A stretch of DNA of 64,000 bases from the NCBI GenBank assembly GCA_964019695.1, contig OZ026515.1, forward strand, positions 72,551,644 to 72,615,643, written 5' to 3'. The position numbers and the translations under genes were made by a program. A model generated the notes under the pieces. The model had not been told where the DNA came from. It worked only from the letters and a program-made list of their open reading frames with translations, and searched no databases. Source of the DNA: Loripinus fragilis (Eukaryota; Mollusca; Bivalvia; Lucinida; Lucinidae). Positions 1 through 11,358 of the stretch are shown here, piece by piece (the first letter of the stretch is position 1; every line of letters begins with the position of its first letter).

Positions 1-49
1 GGAATCCAATTAGTGCACGTGACATGGTGTTCTTCTTTATTATCACCAC

Positions 50-270
50 CCCTTTTTAAAGGGGGTATTGTTATCGCCTCTGCCCGTCTGTCCGTTCGTT
101 CGTCCGTTCGTCTGTCTGTATGTTATGCTCTATCCTCCTTAACCATTGGACAAAATCCAACCAAGTTTGGTGTGCGAAATTTTCATATGAGTGGGTTGTG
201 CGACAGCACTCTTTTGGGGCCGTCCCCCTGGGGCCCAGGGGAGGGTTCAAAGGTCAACTATCATATTTGA
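50..270 (+). repeat. dispersed repeat fragment with cytosine/thymine-rich 'gtctgtccgttcgt' tract
   Basis: A short palindromic 'cccctttttaaaggggg' is followed by a run of cctctgcccgtctgtccgttcg-like words and then unique-looking DNA. A related arrangement occurs on the minus strand near 20205-20290 (flanking 'cccctccgtagggg' and a gtccgt run). Open frames of 80-85 codons here have no recognisable domain and read through the low-complexity tract, so I do not call a gene. The family name is unknown to me. Confidence 0.45.
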
Positions 271-1261
271 AAAGTCAATTTCAAAGATTTTTATACTAAA
301 CTTTATGTTTGTTCTCAAAAATAAAAGAATGAGATTTTCATTATGTCGCCTGGGTCGTACTCCAGGGGTGGGACTTGGGGTTGCTTGGGGTCAATTTTTT
401 TCCCAAACATGGTTGTGTGGCATATCAAATTGAAGGGGATGATGAGCAGAACGGGATACAAGTTTAATTTTCACTGTATGGTCAAACTTGTGATCGCGAG
501 GTATAGTCAATAGGTCAATTATCATTAAATTTCTTCGAGAACATGGGGTGTTAGCGATGGCACCCCATGGATTATGTGATTACAAGTACTCTCATTTTCT
601 TAGATGTTTCAAAATTCGGAGATTGTTGTTCGATTGCTCATTTAGCTTCTCTTTTACACCAATAGATCGTCTGTGGCATGATGCCTGCTCACTGGATTCA
701 ATGGAAAGGAATGCTTACATAAGAGCGTGTGAGCTTTCACAGCCTTGGATTCAATTTGACGTTTTAATCAAATTAAGAAATTGAAGAAAAGCTTAGGCAA
801 TAAATAAAATAAACATTTTATATTTGTGCATGATATACATTTCAATACAGGAATTGACATTTAACGCAAAAAAATGACACAGCGTTTTTTTAAAAGTCAG
901 TGAACGACAATGAAGTAAAACGGGTGTACAAACTGCCAGACTGATGACCATAATCCTCAATGTGCAACACACTAAAAGCGAAACATCACCCAAATCAGTA
1001 ATTTTCAAACAATTAAGACTGCCGAAAGATATGAAATTTTATTTAAAATATGGCCTTATTAACTATTTGTTAACCTATGTTGCTGAGACAAAAGTGATCT
1101 TAAGAGAAATGTATTCTATATTAATTGGAAATGATAGCCTTCTGAAGCGCCCACAGGTAATTTAAGTCAAGTCATTGGCCCATTGAATAGCATTCTCCGG
1201 GTTTTTATAAAATGACTCTCAGAGTGCAAGATATAGATAGTGACCAGAGAACACGATATTA
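271..1261. other. unassigned AT-rich DNA
   Basis: I see no gene, RNA or clear repeat boundary. Short open frames (up to 78 codons) lack recognisable motifs. Confidence 0.5.
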
Positions 1262-1843
1262 CCTATTATAGGACTATTGGGGTACTGTAACAGCGCCACA
1301 TCATGAATGGGAAATTAGGACTGGTCAACCTTTTAATGACATAGGTAATAGCTGAAAATGAGGCGTGTTTTTATTCGAAAGTAAGTATCATCTTGCGCCA
1401 GAACACCTCAGCGAAGACGCAAATCATATGAATTAACCCTTAAACACCAGCAAAATAACTGCATCCGAAAAATGTCTGTTTATTGGTTAACATAATTATA
1501 GAAGCATACAGTGTGGACCCAGACCAGACTGATCCTATAGAAGCAGCCTAATCTGGATCTACACTGTATATGGAAGGGTCTTCAAATATTTCAGCAGACG
1601 ACAAAGGTATACGTTTTTTTTTGTAATATACGCTAAAAGGGTTAATAAACGTAAGTTCAGTGTACATATGGTCAGGATTTTCATGAAAATCACGCTTCTT
1701 TGCATGGCTAAAACAACTTAATAACTCTTTACCAATAGATAGAACCTCATTTCCCTTTTTGAGCAGATGAAATAGCCGAACCACGCCCAGATATGAATAT
1801 TAAAGTTACCGCCTTTACAGACACCAAAAAACTCCATTATACA
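1262..1843 (+). mobile_element. non-autonomous palindromic DNA element, copy 1 (about 580 bp)
   Basis: The whole segment is homologous to the minus strand of 19532-20103. Both ends carry an inverted repeat of roughly 45 bp, with a consensus close to 'gactttttggtaactgtaaa' followed by 'ggcgg'. A second, internal inverted pair ('ttaacccttaaa' near 1434 and its complement near 1640) encloses a central imperfect hairpin around 1514-1555 (ccagaccagactgatc ... cctaatctgg). No transposase is encoded. The minus-strand open frame at 1718-1942 runs partly inside the element and looks fortuitous. This is probably a MITE-like element, possibly one element nested in another. The superfamily is unresolved because I could not define a convincing target duplication. 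Confidence 0.75.
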
Positions 1844-2528
1844 CAAATCTCCGCTCATGTTTTTTGTATTCATTGTATTTGCCGAAGAAGGAGATAGATT
1901 AGTGGACGTGTATGTAAACTTACTTACCTGTATAACTGACATGTATATTATTGTCAGTGGCTATTATATATGAGTGTTAGGTGTTATCGGATTAGCAAGA
2001 AAAGTGACCTTGTGAATAAAATTTTGTAAATTTTAAATTCCGGCTGTACTAGATCACATATCACACTACATGCTTGTGCAAAAAACTTAAATTTCTGATG
2101 GAGGAAAATAGGAGAATTCTGTGTGCAAAAATTGACCAAGTTCAAGGTAATATTTGACTTATTTACTGTTTGTATATATTTCATTCAGCAACAAAATTGT
2201 AAACTATATTACATATATCTTATGATTATTTCTGAAATTCAGAGCGAAATTGGACATTGTTCTTGTGACAGCGCAAAATTCAAAGCACCCGCAGATTTTA
2301 GCCACCACGCCATATTGTGTATGACATTGTCCTTAACTTTCTTGATGGCTCCTACAGAAAATGTACTCTGAACAGATGGATCTTTGATGCTGTGACATAT
2401 ACAATTGGTTGTATTTCTGTGTCAGATGTTATTTTAGAGACCCGACATTGCTAGATGAACTATTTATATCTATATGATTACTTGGAAAGAAAACATTTAA
2501 GAGATAAATTATATGATTTACAAGTATG
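1844..2528. other. unassigned intergenic DNA
   Basis: Nothing beyond short motif-free open frames is visible. Confidence 0.45.
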
Positions 2529-2845
2529 ACTCCACATCTGAATTAAGGGTGAGGTTGGCGCCGTTAAACCGGTTTAAGCGTCTCAGTAAAATATTTTACT
2601 GACCGTTCCAAGGCGGTACTTCTTTGTGGATCTTATATGTTTTTGTTCTGTCTTGAATTTGCTATGTCTTTGTGCGAGTCTGTTTTATATGTGCTTTGTG
2701 GTCACCTGCTGGGAAAGGGCTGACCTCTTGGCTCTCGTTTGTGGTGTCTAACTGTGAGTTTGTCACTTTCCCATTGGTATCCTGGGCCAGGTGTGGTACT
2801 TGATTTTATCGATTCCTGATCTTTGCACCCTTACTTACTTCAACA
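2529..2845 (+). repeat. dispersed SINE-like repeat, family C, copy 1
   Basis: About 310 bp from 'ccacatctgaattaaggg' to 'cacccttacttac'. It is closely matched by the minus strand of 37592-37910 and by partial copies at 60124-60225 and 60232-60852. Shared landmarks in order are 'ggtgaggttggcgcc', 'gttccaaggcggta', 'gtggtcacctg', 'ctgacctcttggctctcg', 'gtgagtttgtcacttt' and 'tatcctgggccaggtgtgg'. No tRNA-like A/B box was recognised, so the origin of the head is unknown. Parts of the layout ('gttctaaggcggtgg' and a 'gtggtatttcctgatcatac' tail) recur in the retroelement fragment at 10544-11358, which suggests a LINE partner. Confidence 0.75.
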
Positions 2846-3497
2846 GTAGAACGACTATCAGTCTTGCTTACTTTACCATTCCACGACAATATTTGGCATT
2901 TCAAAATAAATCAAATGTCCACAGTAATGAAGACTTCCAATGTGTACCATAACTGACACCATGTGACTCAATCGGAACACTAGCTGTGAATTATTCACTA
3001 TGATTAAATCACTTGTCCTTCTTGGGCCGAGTTAGTTTTTAGTTGTATCCTATATGGGTTCTACTCTAATAGACTCAACAATGCTAGCTGAACTATTCAC
3101 ACCTTTATAATTACTTTGAAAATAAAATCGCCTATGGACATGATGGATTTATAAGAAATGTATTTACATGTAAATATTTTATTTTATGGCACTTTTATGT
3201 GGTAATACAGCAAGTAACATGATGTTTAGTCGTATTTGCAAACTATTCTCATGGAATGCCGAATTGGTCGCTTTTGCATTGTTTACATATTTGCTCGGGT
3301 TTAAGCTGTTTAAATGAAAAGCATGTTTGGTCATTTAGCATTTTTGTTTTTCATATTGATTATTTATTACGATGAATATATACGTTTTATTTTATGCGTG
3401 ATTTACTTTGCTAACAAATGAGTAAAAAAAAGCTGGTCGCAATACAGATATAGATTGGTGACCACTGCAATTTTTCAGTACATTCCATACAATCGAG
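2846..3497. other. unassigned AT-rich DNA
   Basis: I see no gene or clear repeat in this stretch. Confidence 0.45.
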
Positions 3498-3714
3498 TCT
3501 ATAGACAGACCTTTAGTTAAGAGTGCGTACAAAAACTATATTTTTCTTATTTCTCAACCAAAACATATGTTGTGGGTACTCAAAAGAACCGTCTCAATGA
3601 GACGGTTCTTTTGAGCACCCATAACATATGAAAAAATTGATGGGTAAGAAAACATTCAAAATTTTACGCTCAAAAATTTTGCTTATCTAAACCTGTGTAT
3701 AGATATGCCACTCT
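3498..3714. mobile_element. palindromic hairpin MITE
   Basis: Two arms of about 100-117 nt are imperfect reverse complements around position 3597. The inner 20 bp per arm are near perfect ('tcaaaagaaccgtctca' against 'tgagacggttcttttga'). The arms continue outward through 'acatatgttgtgggtact', 'cattcaaaattttacg'-like sequence and 'gtctatagacagacct'. There is no ORF. The apex plus about 25 bp on each side also forms the centre of the otherwise different element at 7215-7527. Confidence 0.7.
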
Positions 3715-4454
3715 TGTTTCTTGTTATAAATATTCAGAGGAACTGCAGCCTGCACGTGGTCGTGTGTGAAGTAAAAATGGTACATTTTAGATTAATTTTT
3801 AAGCTCCTTTACCGATTCTTAGGAAATAGAGAACATCTTTTAATGAAGCAAGTGCGGTAAATCAGTATTGTTCACTTTTACGCCTAACTTGTTGGGTTAA
3901 TAAAAAGCAATCGATTTGCTCTCTAAATCGCACTGGCAGAACAACTTGATACTAACTCATCTTTTTGTTCTCAAAACCATTAGCGAGCATTCGAGCGCCT
4001 ATAAACCAAATATTGGCACAATTGGGATTAAATAATATTGGATAATATCCATTTACGACACGACTTACCATAGCGATATGATACGTACAGGATGTTGGGT
4101 TTTAAAGCAAATTACACATTGAAATAATGAATAATTGATTCCAACCAATAAAGCCTTCATTAGCTTATAACTGCCATAAATTCTCGGATCAGTTTGCATT
4201 GAAATTACATTTAAAACTTTAACGATAAGCAATGGCTTTAGTGAGCATTAATTAATCAGATTATCTCTACTTTTAATCGCATAAATAACCCTGTTTAACG
4301 GATATATTGGCACATTTGTAGGAATCGCATACAAAGTTGCTCAAAGTACCAGAAGCAATAAAAATGTTGTTTCTACAAGACGAATTATTAGAGACGCCTC
4401 AGCCAGGCAATTCGCTGCTCATAACTGAAAAGAAAAGGAACAACCAAGATCGTT
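3715..4454. other. unassigned AT-rich DNA
   Basis: No gene is visible. The 71-codon frame near 4337 runs into a SINE-like repeat and has no domain. Confidence 0.45.
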
Positions 4455-4598
4455 TGTTGACATGGTGTCGTGCTTGTACCCAGGGGTCCCTTGGCTCCAC
4501 CAGTCTGTTGGATGAGACTTTAAGCTGTGGCCCCGTCTCTTGGACGTTTTAAACCAGAGCCACTGCCGGTTGAGTCTTCGGGTACTCCCAACATAAAC

Positions 4599-4600
<2 letters not shown>
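4455..4600 (+). repeat. SINE-like repeat, family 3 (partial)
   Basis: The block 'cttgtacccaggggtccc' ... 'ggctcc' ... 'ttggatgagactttaagctg' is homologous to the minus strand of about 48575-48715, where the equivalent region contains a box-B-like 'acgttcgacc'. That suggests a tRNA-headed SINE with a body near 'ggatgagactttaa'. The copy runs directly into a CA microsatellite. Confidence 0.5.

Positions 4601-4682
<82 letters not shown>
4601..4682 (+). repeat. (CA)n microsatellite
   Basis: About 40 uninterrupted CA dinucleotides. It generates long His-Thr and Cys-Val open frames on both strands; these are artefacts. Confidence 0.98.
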
Positions 4683-4683
<1 letters not shown>

Positions 4684-4689
4684 CTCTGG

Positions 4690-5220
4690 CCCAGTACTGG
4701 TTACTGCCAATGAACAGCCACAAAATGTGATCGTTTGTTAATGAATATTGAAGATATGTATGGCAATAAGGTGCATAGGTAGTCCAAAGTCCTACTATTT
4801 ATCTATACTAACCCAAAATGAAACTTTACATATAATTATAAATTATTGTTGATGAATTTATATATGGCCATTTTTTCTGCCAAAGTAAGCTTAACAATTT
4901 ATTTGTTATATGCAAAAAGAAGAAACTCATACAAGTGTTAGAGATGAAATTTGTAAGTATGATATGAGCTTTCCTTTACCCAAGCGTGTATAGCCTCATA
5001 ATGAGATTTTTGTGAGGCCAAATTTAAAAAAAAGCGTGTTTCATGTAGCGGGTCTGAAAAGTTAATGTAGGGTAGGCACACATATATTTTTTTTTCTCGA
5101 AACATGCATAAAAAAATATATACTTTTCCAGAAATCCTGAAAAAATCTAGGTTTTACCAGTAAATTTAGGTAGGGTCGGGTTACCCTTAATACAGGCATT
5201 TTTTTTTGTTTGGCCCTACT
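4690..5220. other. unassigned DNA with a probable dispersed repeat fragment
   Basis: The stretch from about 5046 to 5220 ('gtagggtaggcacacat' ... 'gggtcgggttacccttaat') has the internal symmetry of an old MITE, but I found no second copy in the window. Nothing codes here. Confidence 0.35.
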
Positions 5221-5284
5221 TATCATGTCTGTCTATTGAGCAAAATGCATAAATGCATTATGCTCAATAGACAGACCTGATATG
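5221..5284. repeat. inverted repeat (hairpin)
   Basis: The arms 'tgtctgtctattgagcaaaa' and the complement of 'tgctcaatagacagacctga' flank a short centre, 'tgcataaatgca'. It is likely the core of a small palindromic MITE. Confidence 0.65.
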
Positions 5285-5660
5285 TAAAAGAGAATTCTCA
5301 TTCTTTGAGTTGGTACAATAACAGGTCTGTGATCTAAATGGTATCGTAGAATAATTTTACAGTAAAAATGCAAAACCAATATAAATGTGCTTTAAAATGT
5401 TTATTGGTTTTAATTTAAGCATTTCTTTGGTTTTTATCTGAAAAGGGATTGGTCTTTATGTCACAGACCCGCACTGATTGACTCCAAATGTAGATGGAAG
5501 CTCAGCACTACATTAAAGTTGAAAAGTGTTTCGTGATTGGTCAATAGTAAACATATGTGAAAGAAATCATATTTATCAGACGGGTATACATTTTGCTGCA
5601 CTTTTTGAAACTATACCTCACTGCTTTTGTTGATTTAGTTTACAGGTGTGGCTTAGCTTG

Positions 5661-6170
5661 AAAAGAAGACCTTGCATTTTCAATGAAATGTTCCTCACAG
5701 TAGGGTGCCCACCTTCAGGCGCCAAAAATTGGTAAAACATAGCGATCACCGGAATATCTTATTCTTGTTTATTGATTGAACTTGGTCCAAGAGAAGACCT
5801 TGCATTTTCAATGAAATGTTCCTCCTATGTAGGGTGCCCACCTTCAGGCGCCAAAAATTGGTAAAACATAGCAATCACCGGAGTATCTTATTCTTGTTTA
5901 TTGATTGAACTTGGTCTAAGAGAAGACCTTGCATTTTCAATGAAATGTTCCTCCTATGTAGGATGCCCACCTTCAGGCGCCAAAAATTGGTAAAATATAG
6001 CGGTCACCGGAGTATCTTATTCATGTTTATTGATTGAACTTGGTCCAAGAGAAGACCTTGCATTTTCAATGAAATGTTCCTCCTATGTAGGATGCCCACC
6101 TTCAGGCGCCAAAAATTGGTAAAACATAGCGGTCACTGGGGTATCTTATTCTTGTTTATTGATTGAACTA
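5661..6170 (+). repeat. 129-bp tandem repeat, four copies
   Basis: The unit begins 'gaagaccttgcattttc' at 5665, 5793, 5922 and 6051 (spacings 128, 129, 129). Each unit contains 'tgcccaccttcaggcgcc' and ends near 'ttgtttattgattgaact'. Copies differ at only a few positions. It is non-coding, with stops in all frames. Confidence 0.92.
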
Positions 6171-7214
6171 CATAGGTCCAATCTGTAGTTTTATGGCAGC
6201 AGCATTGTCATTGAAGAGTTGTGAGGATCACAGATTACTAAAACACTATAATGGAGGTCTATGGAAATACATTTACATTTCTGGGCCCAAAAGACTACTA
6301 CTACATGTTTTTTGTAGTGAAATACTCTGTTTCCGACTCGCGTGCATTGACAGCATATTGAAATTTAAAGCCTAACGTTGCTATTCTGAGCCATGAAGTA
6401 ATTAACTAGCAAAACACACGGCATTATAACAGTTAGATGGTCGTGTATCTGAATTATTGCAATTGTATTGTTAGTAAACAAGTGAAGTACTTTGCTGATC
6501 AAATCAATTCATTAAAATGATCATATACCATTTAAGACACTTTAAGATAAACATTTATACGCATTTTAACATTCTCACATTTTAGCTGTACACGCAATTG
6601 TTATTTCCGTTCACACCGCTCTGGGTCTTAAATTTTCTTGACTGCTTCCGGCAGGTAACATGGTGTATCAGACCACGAAGAAATATAGTCAAGGTATTAG
6701 ATTCTGTATGCAGACCCAAGGCTTTGAGTATCGAAAATGTGACAATTAATTCTAATATATCATTTTAATTGTAAAACGCTTTCTTTTGTTATTTGTCGAT
6801 AATATAGCTTTTTTAACATCGTTATCTATGTATGATCAAAATTGTATTCCAATAACTCTAAATGACGTCATTGTGTCAGTATGGCATACATGACAAAGCG
6901 CATTTATAAAATTTCAAATCGTTCCTCAATTACAGAAGCCATCGACGCATTCATAAATCTTAGACTGTTCAATTTGCCGCATCTTTTAGTAGTTGATTCA
7001 ATTACTGAGCTGTTATTAATTTATTTTGTAGTTTACCATTTTGGTCATCCATTTTCATTTGCTGGTTAGCATTATTCTGATTGAAGGTGAAAAATACATT
7101 CTATCGAACCGCCAACCACACACATTCTGGATTCATCAAGTTGACCCAAACATTTGCTTTTACTACGTAGCGATGCAAAGGGGTTCATAAATCTGTAGGT
7201 GGAAATTTGAGGTA
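6171..7214. other. unassigned AT-rich DNA
   Basis: The 70- and 62-codon frames at 6163 and 6881 carry no motif I recognise. No repeat boundary was found. Confidence 0.45.
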
Positions 7215-7527
7215 CATTAGAACCTCGTAATATCGAAGTTTTAGGGACTAGATGTTTTATTTCGACGTATCGAAATTCGAATTATAGGGAGGTAGGCATA
7301 AAAATACATAACCCTTAAAATGATAAGTATCAGTTTTTTTCTATCAAACTTATGTTTTTGGTACGTAAAAGAAACGTCTCAAGGAGACGTTTCTTTTACG
7401 CACCACACCATATGTTATTATAGTCAGCACGAGTAGGTCATATTCTCTGAATCCAGCGTGTTCCAAATTTATTTCGGATTAACGAGTTTTTCGAGAAAAC
7501 GAAGTTCGAATTTTCGAGGTTTTACTG
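7215..7527. mobile_element. Tc1/mariner-type palindromic MITE
   Basis: Terminal inverted repeats begin 'cattagaacctcg' on the left and end 'cgaggttttactg' on the right. Both sit next to TA (7213-7214 and 7528-7529), as expected for Tc1/mariner target duplications. Inner arms repeat 'cgaaattcgaatta'-like words. The centre is a strong hairpin, 'aaaagaaacgtctc' / 'gagacgtttctttt', nearly the same as the apex at 3597. There is no transposase ORF. Confidence 0.75.
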
Positions 7528-7639
7528 TACATCAAAGTTAGAGAGCTCATTTCTTTACGCTGGGTGTCTGATTTGCTGCACAAAAATGAGTTTCACAAAT
7601 CTCTGAAGAAGGTTTTGACGTACACCAACGGAAGGGAGC

Positions 7640-8400
7640 GCGTTTCTACGTATAGGCGCGTTGCTGAAATTCAAATTTTCGAAAAAACTTACCTCATCGT
7701 CATAAAGGATGAAACATGTCTTAAATTCAAGATAAATGACTCTACTTTATTTCTAATTGGGTCGTACGCTCAAAAATTGGTAGCATTATATTAAAAAATG
7801 GGGAGATAACTCAATGTTTGCGAAAAACGGAAAAGTAATGTACGGTTTTTAAACTGATTTTGTATTGACAAAAAGACGATCTTTTTCGCAAATTATTTTA
7901 TTTTCTAAAAGTAAGTTTACTGTCATTTATATTTGTATGAATTTTATTGATTTTTATAAATTTAAACATAGTATTTTGGGGGGATAACTCTTACTACCCT
8001 ATAAAATTTAATATTTTCCTCTATGTCATTCCTTATAATACCGTTATATTTAATCAGAACCCGCAAAACTTCATAATTTCTAAAACAATCGTTTTTTCGC
8101 TTTTCAAAAACATGATTTGCCGCATCCTGATATGCCTGACGGCTCAGAAATTTGCTTATAAAGTTGCCACCCCTGTGTGGAAAAAACAGCGTTTTAATGC
8201 ATTTTTCCAATACACTTGATACGAACATAGGAGATTCGCTGATTTACTTTTTGAGAAAACTTACATTATCGTCCTAAATGATGATACATGCCTCAATAAT
8301 AGATAAATATATATGTACTATCAATTTGTGAGGATCATACGTTAAAATCGAGTATCGTCAATTATAAAAATGGGGAGGTAACTCTGATACCAGATATAAT
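7640..8400 (+). repeat. left inverted arm of a composite (foldback-like) element
   Basis: This arm is homologous along its length to the reverse complement of 12240-13015. Each arm has two related modules. Each module reads 'aaaacttacctcatcgtc', 'aaggatgaaac', 'gggtcgtacgctc', 'aattggtagc' and 'ggggagataactc'. They are joined by a linker with 'ataactcttactaccctata' and 'aaaacatgatt'. The 90-codon plus-strand and 88-codon minus-strand frames at 7947-8228 overlap one another. The minus-strand frame has a stop in the matching right arm, so I treat both as incidental rather than as genes. Confidence 0.75.
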
Positions 8401-8572
8401 GTAAAAGCCAGCATAGATGAGCGTTGTTACCTACCTCCTTGAAATATTGCTTCTCTGCTTTTTTTTAAATTTTACTCACACAAAAGTACATCAGTTTGAA
8501 ATATCTAGTATTTCTTTCTTGAATATATAAAATAGAATTTCAGAAACAGTAATATGACGCTCTTATTAGATA

Positions 8573-10543
8573 TTAATATTATCTAATTTGCATATTCAAG
8601 AATATTAATGAAAACATAAGAAATGAGAAAAATTGTAAAATAAATCAAGAAGTGTCACCTACAAAATTACCTATATACCGCTGTTTATCATTCTAGACTA
8701 AGAATCGTGGTAACAAATTAAAGTTGAGACATTGGCAAAATGACCAAAAGAATAGATAGACTAATTATCTAATTTGCATACTCATGAATATTATTGAAAA
8801 CATACGAATTAAGAGAAAATTGGTCGAAAAATTAAGGGGTATACCTACAAAATTACCTCCACACCAGCTGCTAACTATCTTATCCTACAAAATTTGGTAC
8901 TTAATAAAAGTTAAGACAAAGCCATTTGACTTAAATGATTAAATATGTGAATTATCTTATTCAAATATTCATGAATATCAATGTGAACGTAAGAAATAAG
9001 ACTAAATTGGTAGACAAATTAAGGAGGCGTACCTACAAAATGTCCTATACGTCTGCTGCTTGCTAGCCTAGACTAAAAATCTTGGTACCAAATAAAAGTT
9101 GAGGCATTGCCATTTGACCAAAATTATTAAATATGCGAATTATCTAATTGAAATATTCAAGAATATTAATGTAAACATAAGACATAAGACAAAATTTGTA
9201 GAAAAATAAAGGTGGTATACTTTCAAAATTACCAGCACACTAGCTGCTAACTATCCTTTCTTACAAAACCTGGTACCAAATAAAAGATGAGACATAGCCA
9301 TTTAAACAAAATGATGCAATATACGAATGTCTAATTTAAATATTCATGAATATTAATTAAAGCATGAAAGAGATAAGAGAAAAATTGTAGAAAAATTAGG
9401 TGGTATACCTTCAAAATTGCCAATTTATCTACTGCTAACTATCGTAGACAACAAAACTTGGTACCAAATTAAAGCGGATGCATTGTATTTTGACCAAAAT
9501 GATTAAATATACGAATTATCTAATTTGAATATTCATGAATATCAATGTAATGATTAGAAATAAGAGAAAATTGGTAGAAAATAGAAAAATGAAGGTGGTA
9601 TACCTACAAAATGTCCTATATGTCTGCTGTTTATTAGACTAGACTATACAATTTGTACCAAAAAAAAAGTTGAGACTTTGCCATTTAACCAAAATTATCA
9701 AACAAGCGAATTATCTAATTTAAATATTCATGAATATTAATGTAAACATAAGAAATAAGACTAAATTGGTAGAAATATTAAGGGGGTATACCTACAAAAT
9801 AACATGTATTCCAGCTGCTAAATATCCTAGACTATAAAAATTGGTACCCAATAACAGTTAAGACATTGCTATTTGTCTAAAATGATTAATTTTACGAATT
9901 ATCTAATTTAAATATTCATTAATATTAATGTAATAATTAGAAATAAGAGAAAATTGGTAGAAAAAAGAAAGGTGGTATACCTTCAAAATTTCCTTTATGT
10001 TTGTTGTTTTTAGACTAGACTATAAAATTTGGTATCAAATAAAAGTTGAGATTTTGCTATTTAACCAGAATTATTAAATATGCGAATATTTAAGAAATAA
10101 GACTAAATTGGTAAAAATATTAAGGGGATAAACTTAAAAAATAACATGTACTCCAGCTGCTAACTATCTTAGGCTATAGAAATTGGTACCCAATAAAAGT
10201 TGAGACATTGCCAATTGTCTAAAATGATTAAATATATGAATGATCATGTTTACATATTCATGAATATTAATGTAAACATAAGAAACAAGACAAAATTGGT
10301 AGAAAAATTAATATAGTATACCTACAAAATTAACACGACCCTAGCTGATAACTATCCTATCTTACAAAACTTGGTATCAAATAAAAACTGAGACATTGCC
10401 GTTTGATCAAAATGATAAAATATACGAATTTTCTAATATAAATATTCATGAATATGAATGAAAGCATAAGAAATAAAAGAAAATAGGTAGAAAAATTAAG
10501 TGGGTTTAGCTAAAAAATTACCTATATGTCTACTGCCAACTTT
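8573..10543 (+). repeat. 188-bp tandem repeat array, left part
   Basis: The landmark 'aatattcatgaatattaatg' and its variants recur near 8591, 8779, 8966, 9152, 9342, 9528, 9724, 9912, 10255 and 10442, giving a period of 186-196 bp. Other landmarks per unit are 'taagaaataagacaaaattg', 'ggtggtatacctacaaaatt', 'agctgctaactatc' and 'aaacttggtaccaaataaaa'. One unit near 10085 is internally deleted. Units are clearly diverged from one another, so the array is not freshly expanded. It is AT-rich and non-coding. Confidence 0.92.
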
Positions 10544-10797
10544 ATTAAAAACTCTTCTGCAACAAGGCACATCAGAACCTGTATTTTATGGCGATTTAGT
10601 TAATAAATTCAAACGAATTGTTGGAAAACCTAATTTTAGTGATCAATTTAAAAAGATAGTAAAACGTTTTATAAGGGTTGGATATAACTTCGATATCATG
10701 CCTAGTTTTAAACCCAATCACGGTTTATAGCTATGGTTTCCTCTTTAATTGCACGACGGTGGGTCAGGCCGCAGACTCTATGACGGCTCTGACGTAA
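10544..10797 (+). pseudogene. broken retroelement-associated ORF (family uncertain)
   Basis: One frame reads to the stop at 10728-10730 and includes SEPVFYGDLVNKFKRIVGKP, then NFSDQFKKI and RVGYNFDIM. After about 10700 the similar-looking continuation lies one frame over (10705-10797), with NPITVYSYGFLFNC and a stop at 10795-10797. From memory, short ORFs with this FYGDLV ... GKPNFSDQF ... FNCT pattern are repeated many times in bivalve genomes within mobile elements. I cannot name a catalytic domain. The copy starts without a natural ATG context at the insertion edge, is frameshifted near 10700 and is surely dead. No function is assigned. Confidence 0.55.
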
Positions 10798-11358
10798 AGC
10801 TTTAATCGGTGGGTTGGTGCCTGATGCTTATCTGTAGCTGGACCCACCATGGCTCAACTTGAGGTTTTCTTTAGCTCTGACTATCTGTGAGCCATGAACC
10901 CTTTTCTTTGTTTCATCATGGTGTGTTAATTTGATTAGAGTGTTTCTCCATGATGATACATTGCATTAATTAGATGGCCTCCATGCGAGCTGAACATTTC
11001 TTGTACTTCAACAACAACAGAATCTAGGGCGAAGATTTGGTACCAGTAAAATGCATTTAAGCCCCCCTGTGGCTTAGGCTGCTATCCGTTCTAAGGCGGT
11101 GGTTCTGTTGTTGTTGACTTTTTGTTTATTGTTACTCCCATTGTGGGAGTCTGTTATTGTTCTATGTTTTGTTGTATGTTACTTTATGTCCTTTCTAGTA
11201 TTGCAATCATCTTGATGGGGAAGAGAGAGCTGGTTGCTTTGCTTAATTTGTCTTCCTGGTGTCTCGTGATAGTTGAGCGGCTCTTCCTCGCGGTGCCACG
11301 GGGTTGTCTGCGGTTTGTTATTGTGGTATTTCCTGATCATACTCACTTACTTTTTTTT
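10544..11358 (+). mobile_element. 5'-truncated retroelement fragment inserted in the 188-bp array
   Basis: The array unit normally reads 'ctgctaactatcgtagac'. Here it breaks after 'ctactgccaac' and resumes at 'cgtagactacaaaactt', with 815 bp of foreign, more GC-rich DNA between. The insert holds a broken ORF, then an untranslated-looking region, and ends 'tttcctgatcatactcactt' plus a T run. The same tail recurs alone near 13083-13136, more weakly near 54371-54430 and 42705-42770, and its 'gttctaaggcggtgg' block recurs near 43546. This fits a non-LTR element 3' end with tail-sharing SINEs. Confidence 0.65.

Noticed and set aside
4419..4730. Long Cys-Val and His-Thr open frames on both strands
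   Set aside because: They are produced by the (CA)n microsatellite.
7947..8228. Overlapping 90- and 88-codon ORFs in the left arm
   Set aside because: They lie on opposite strands over the same DNA, and the matching right arm has stops and no sign of protein-level conservation.
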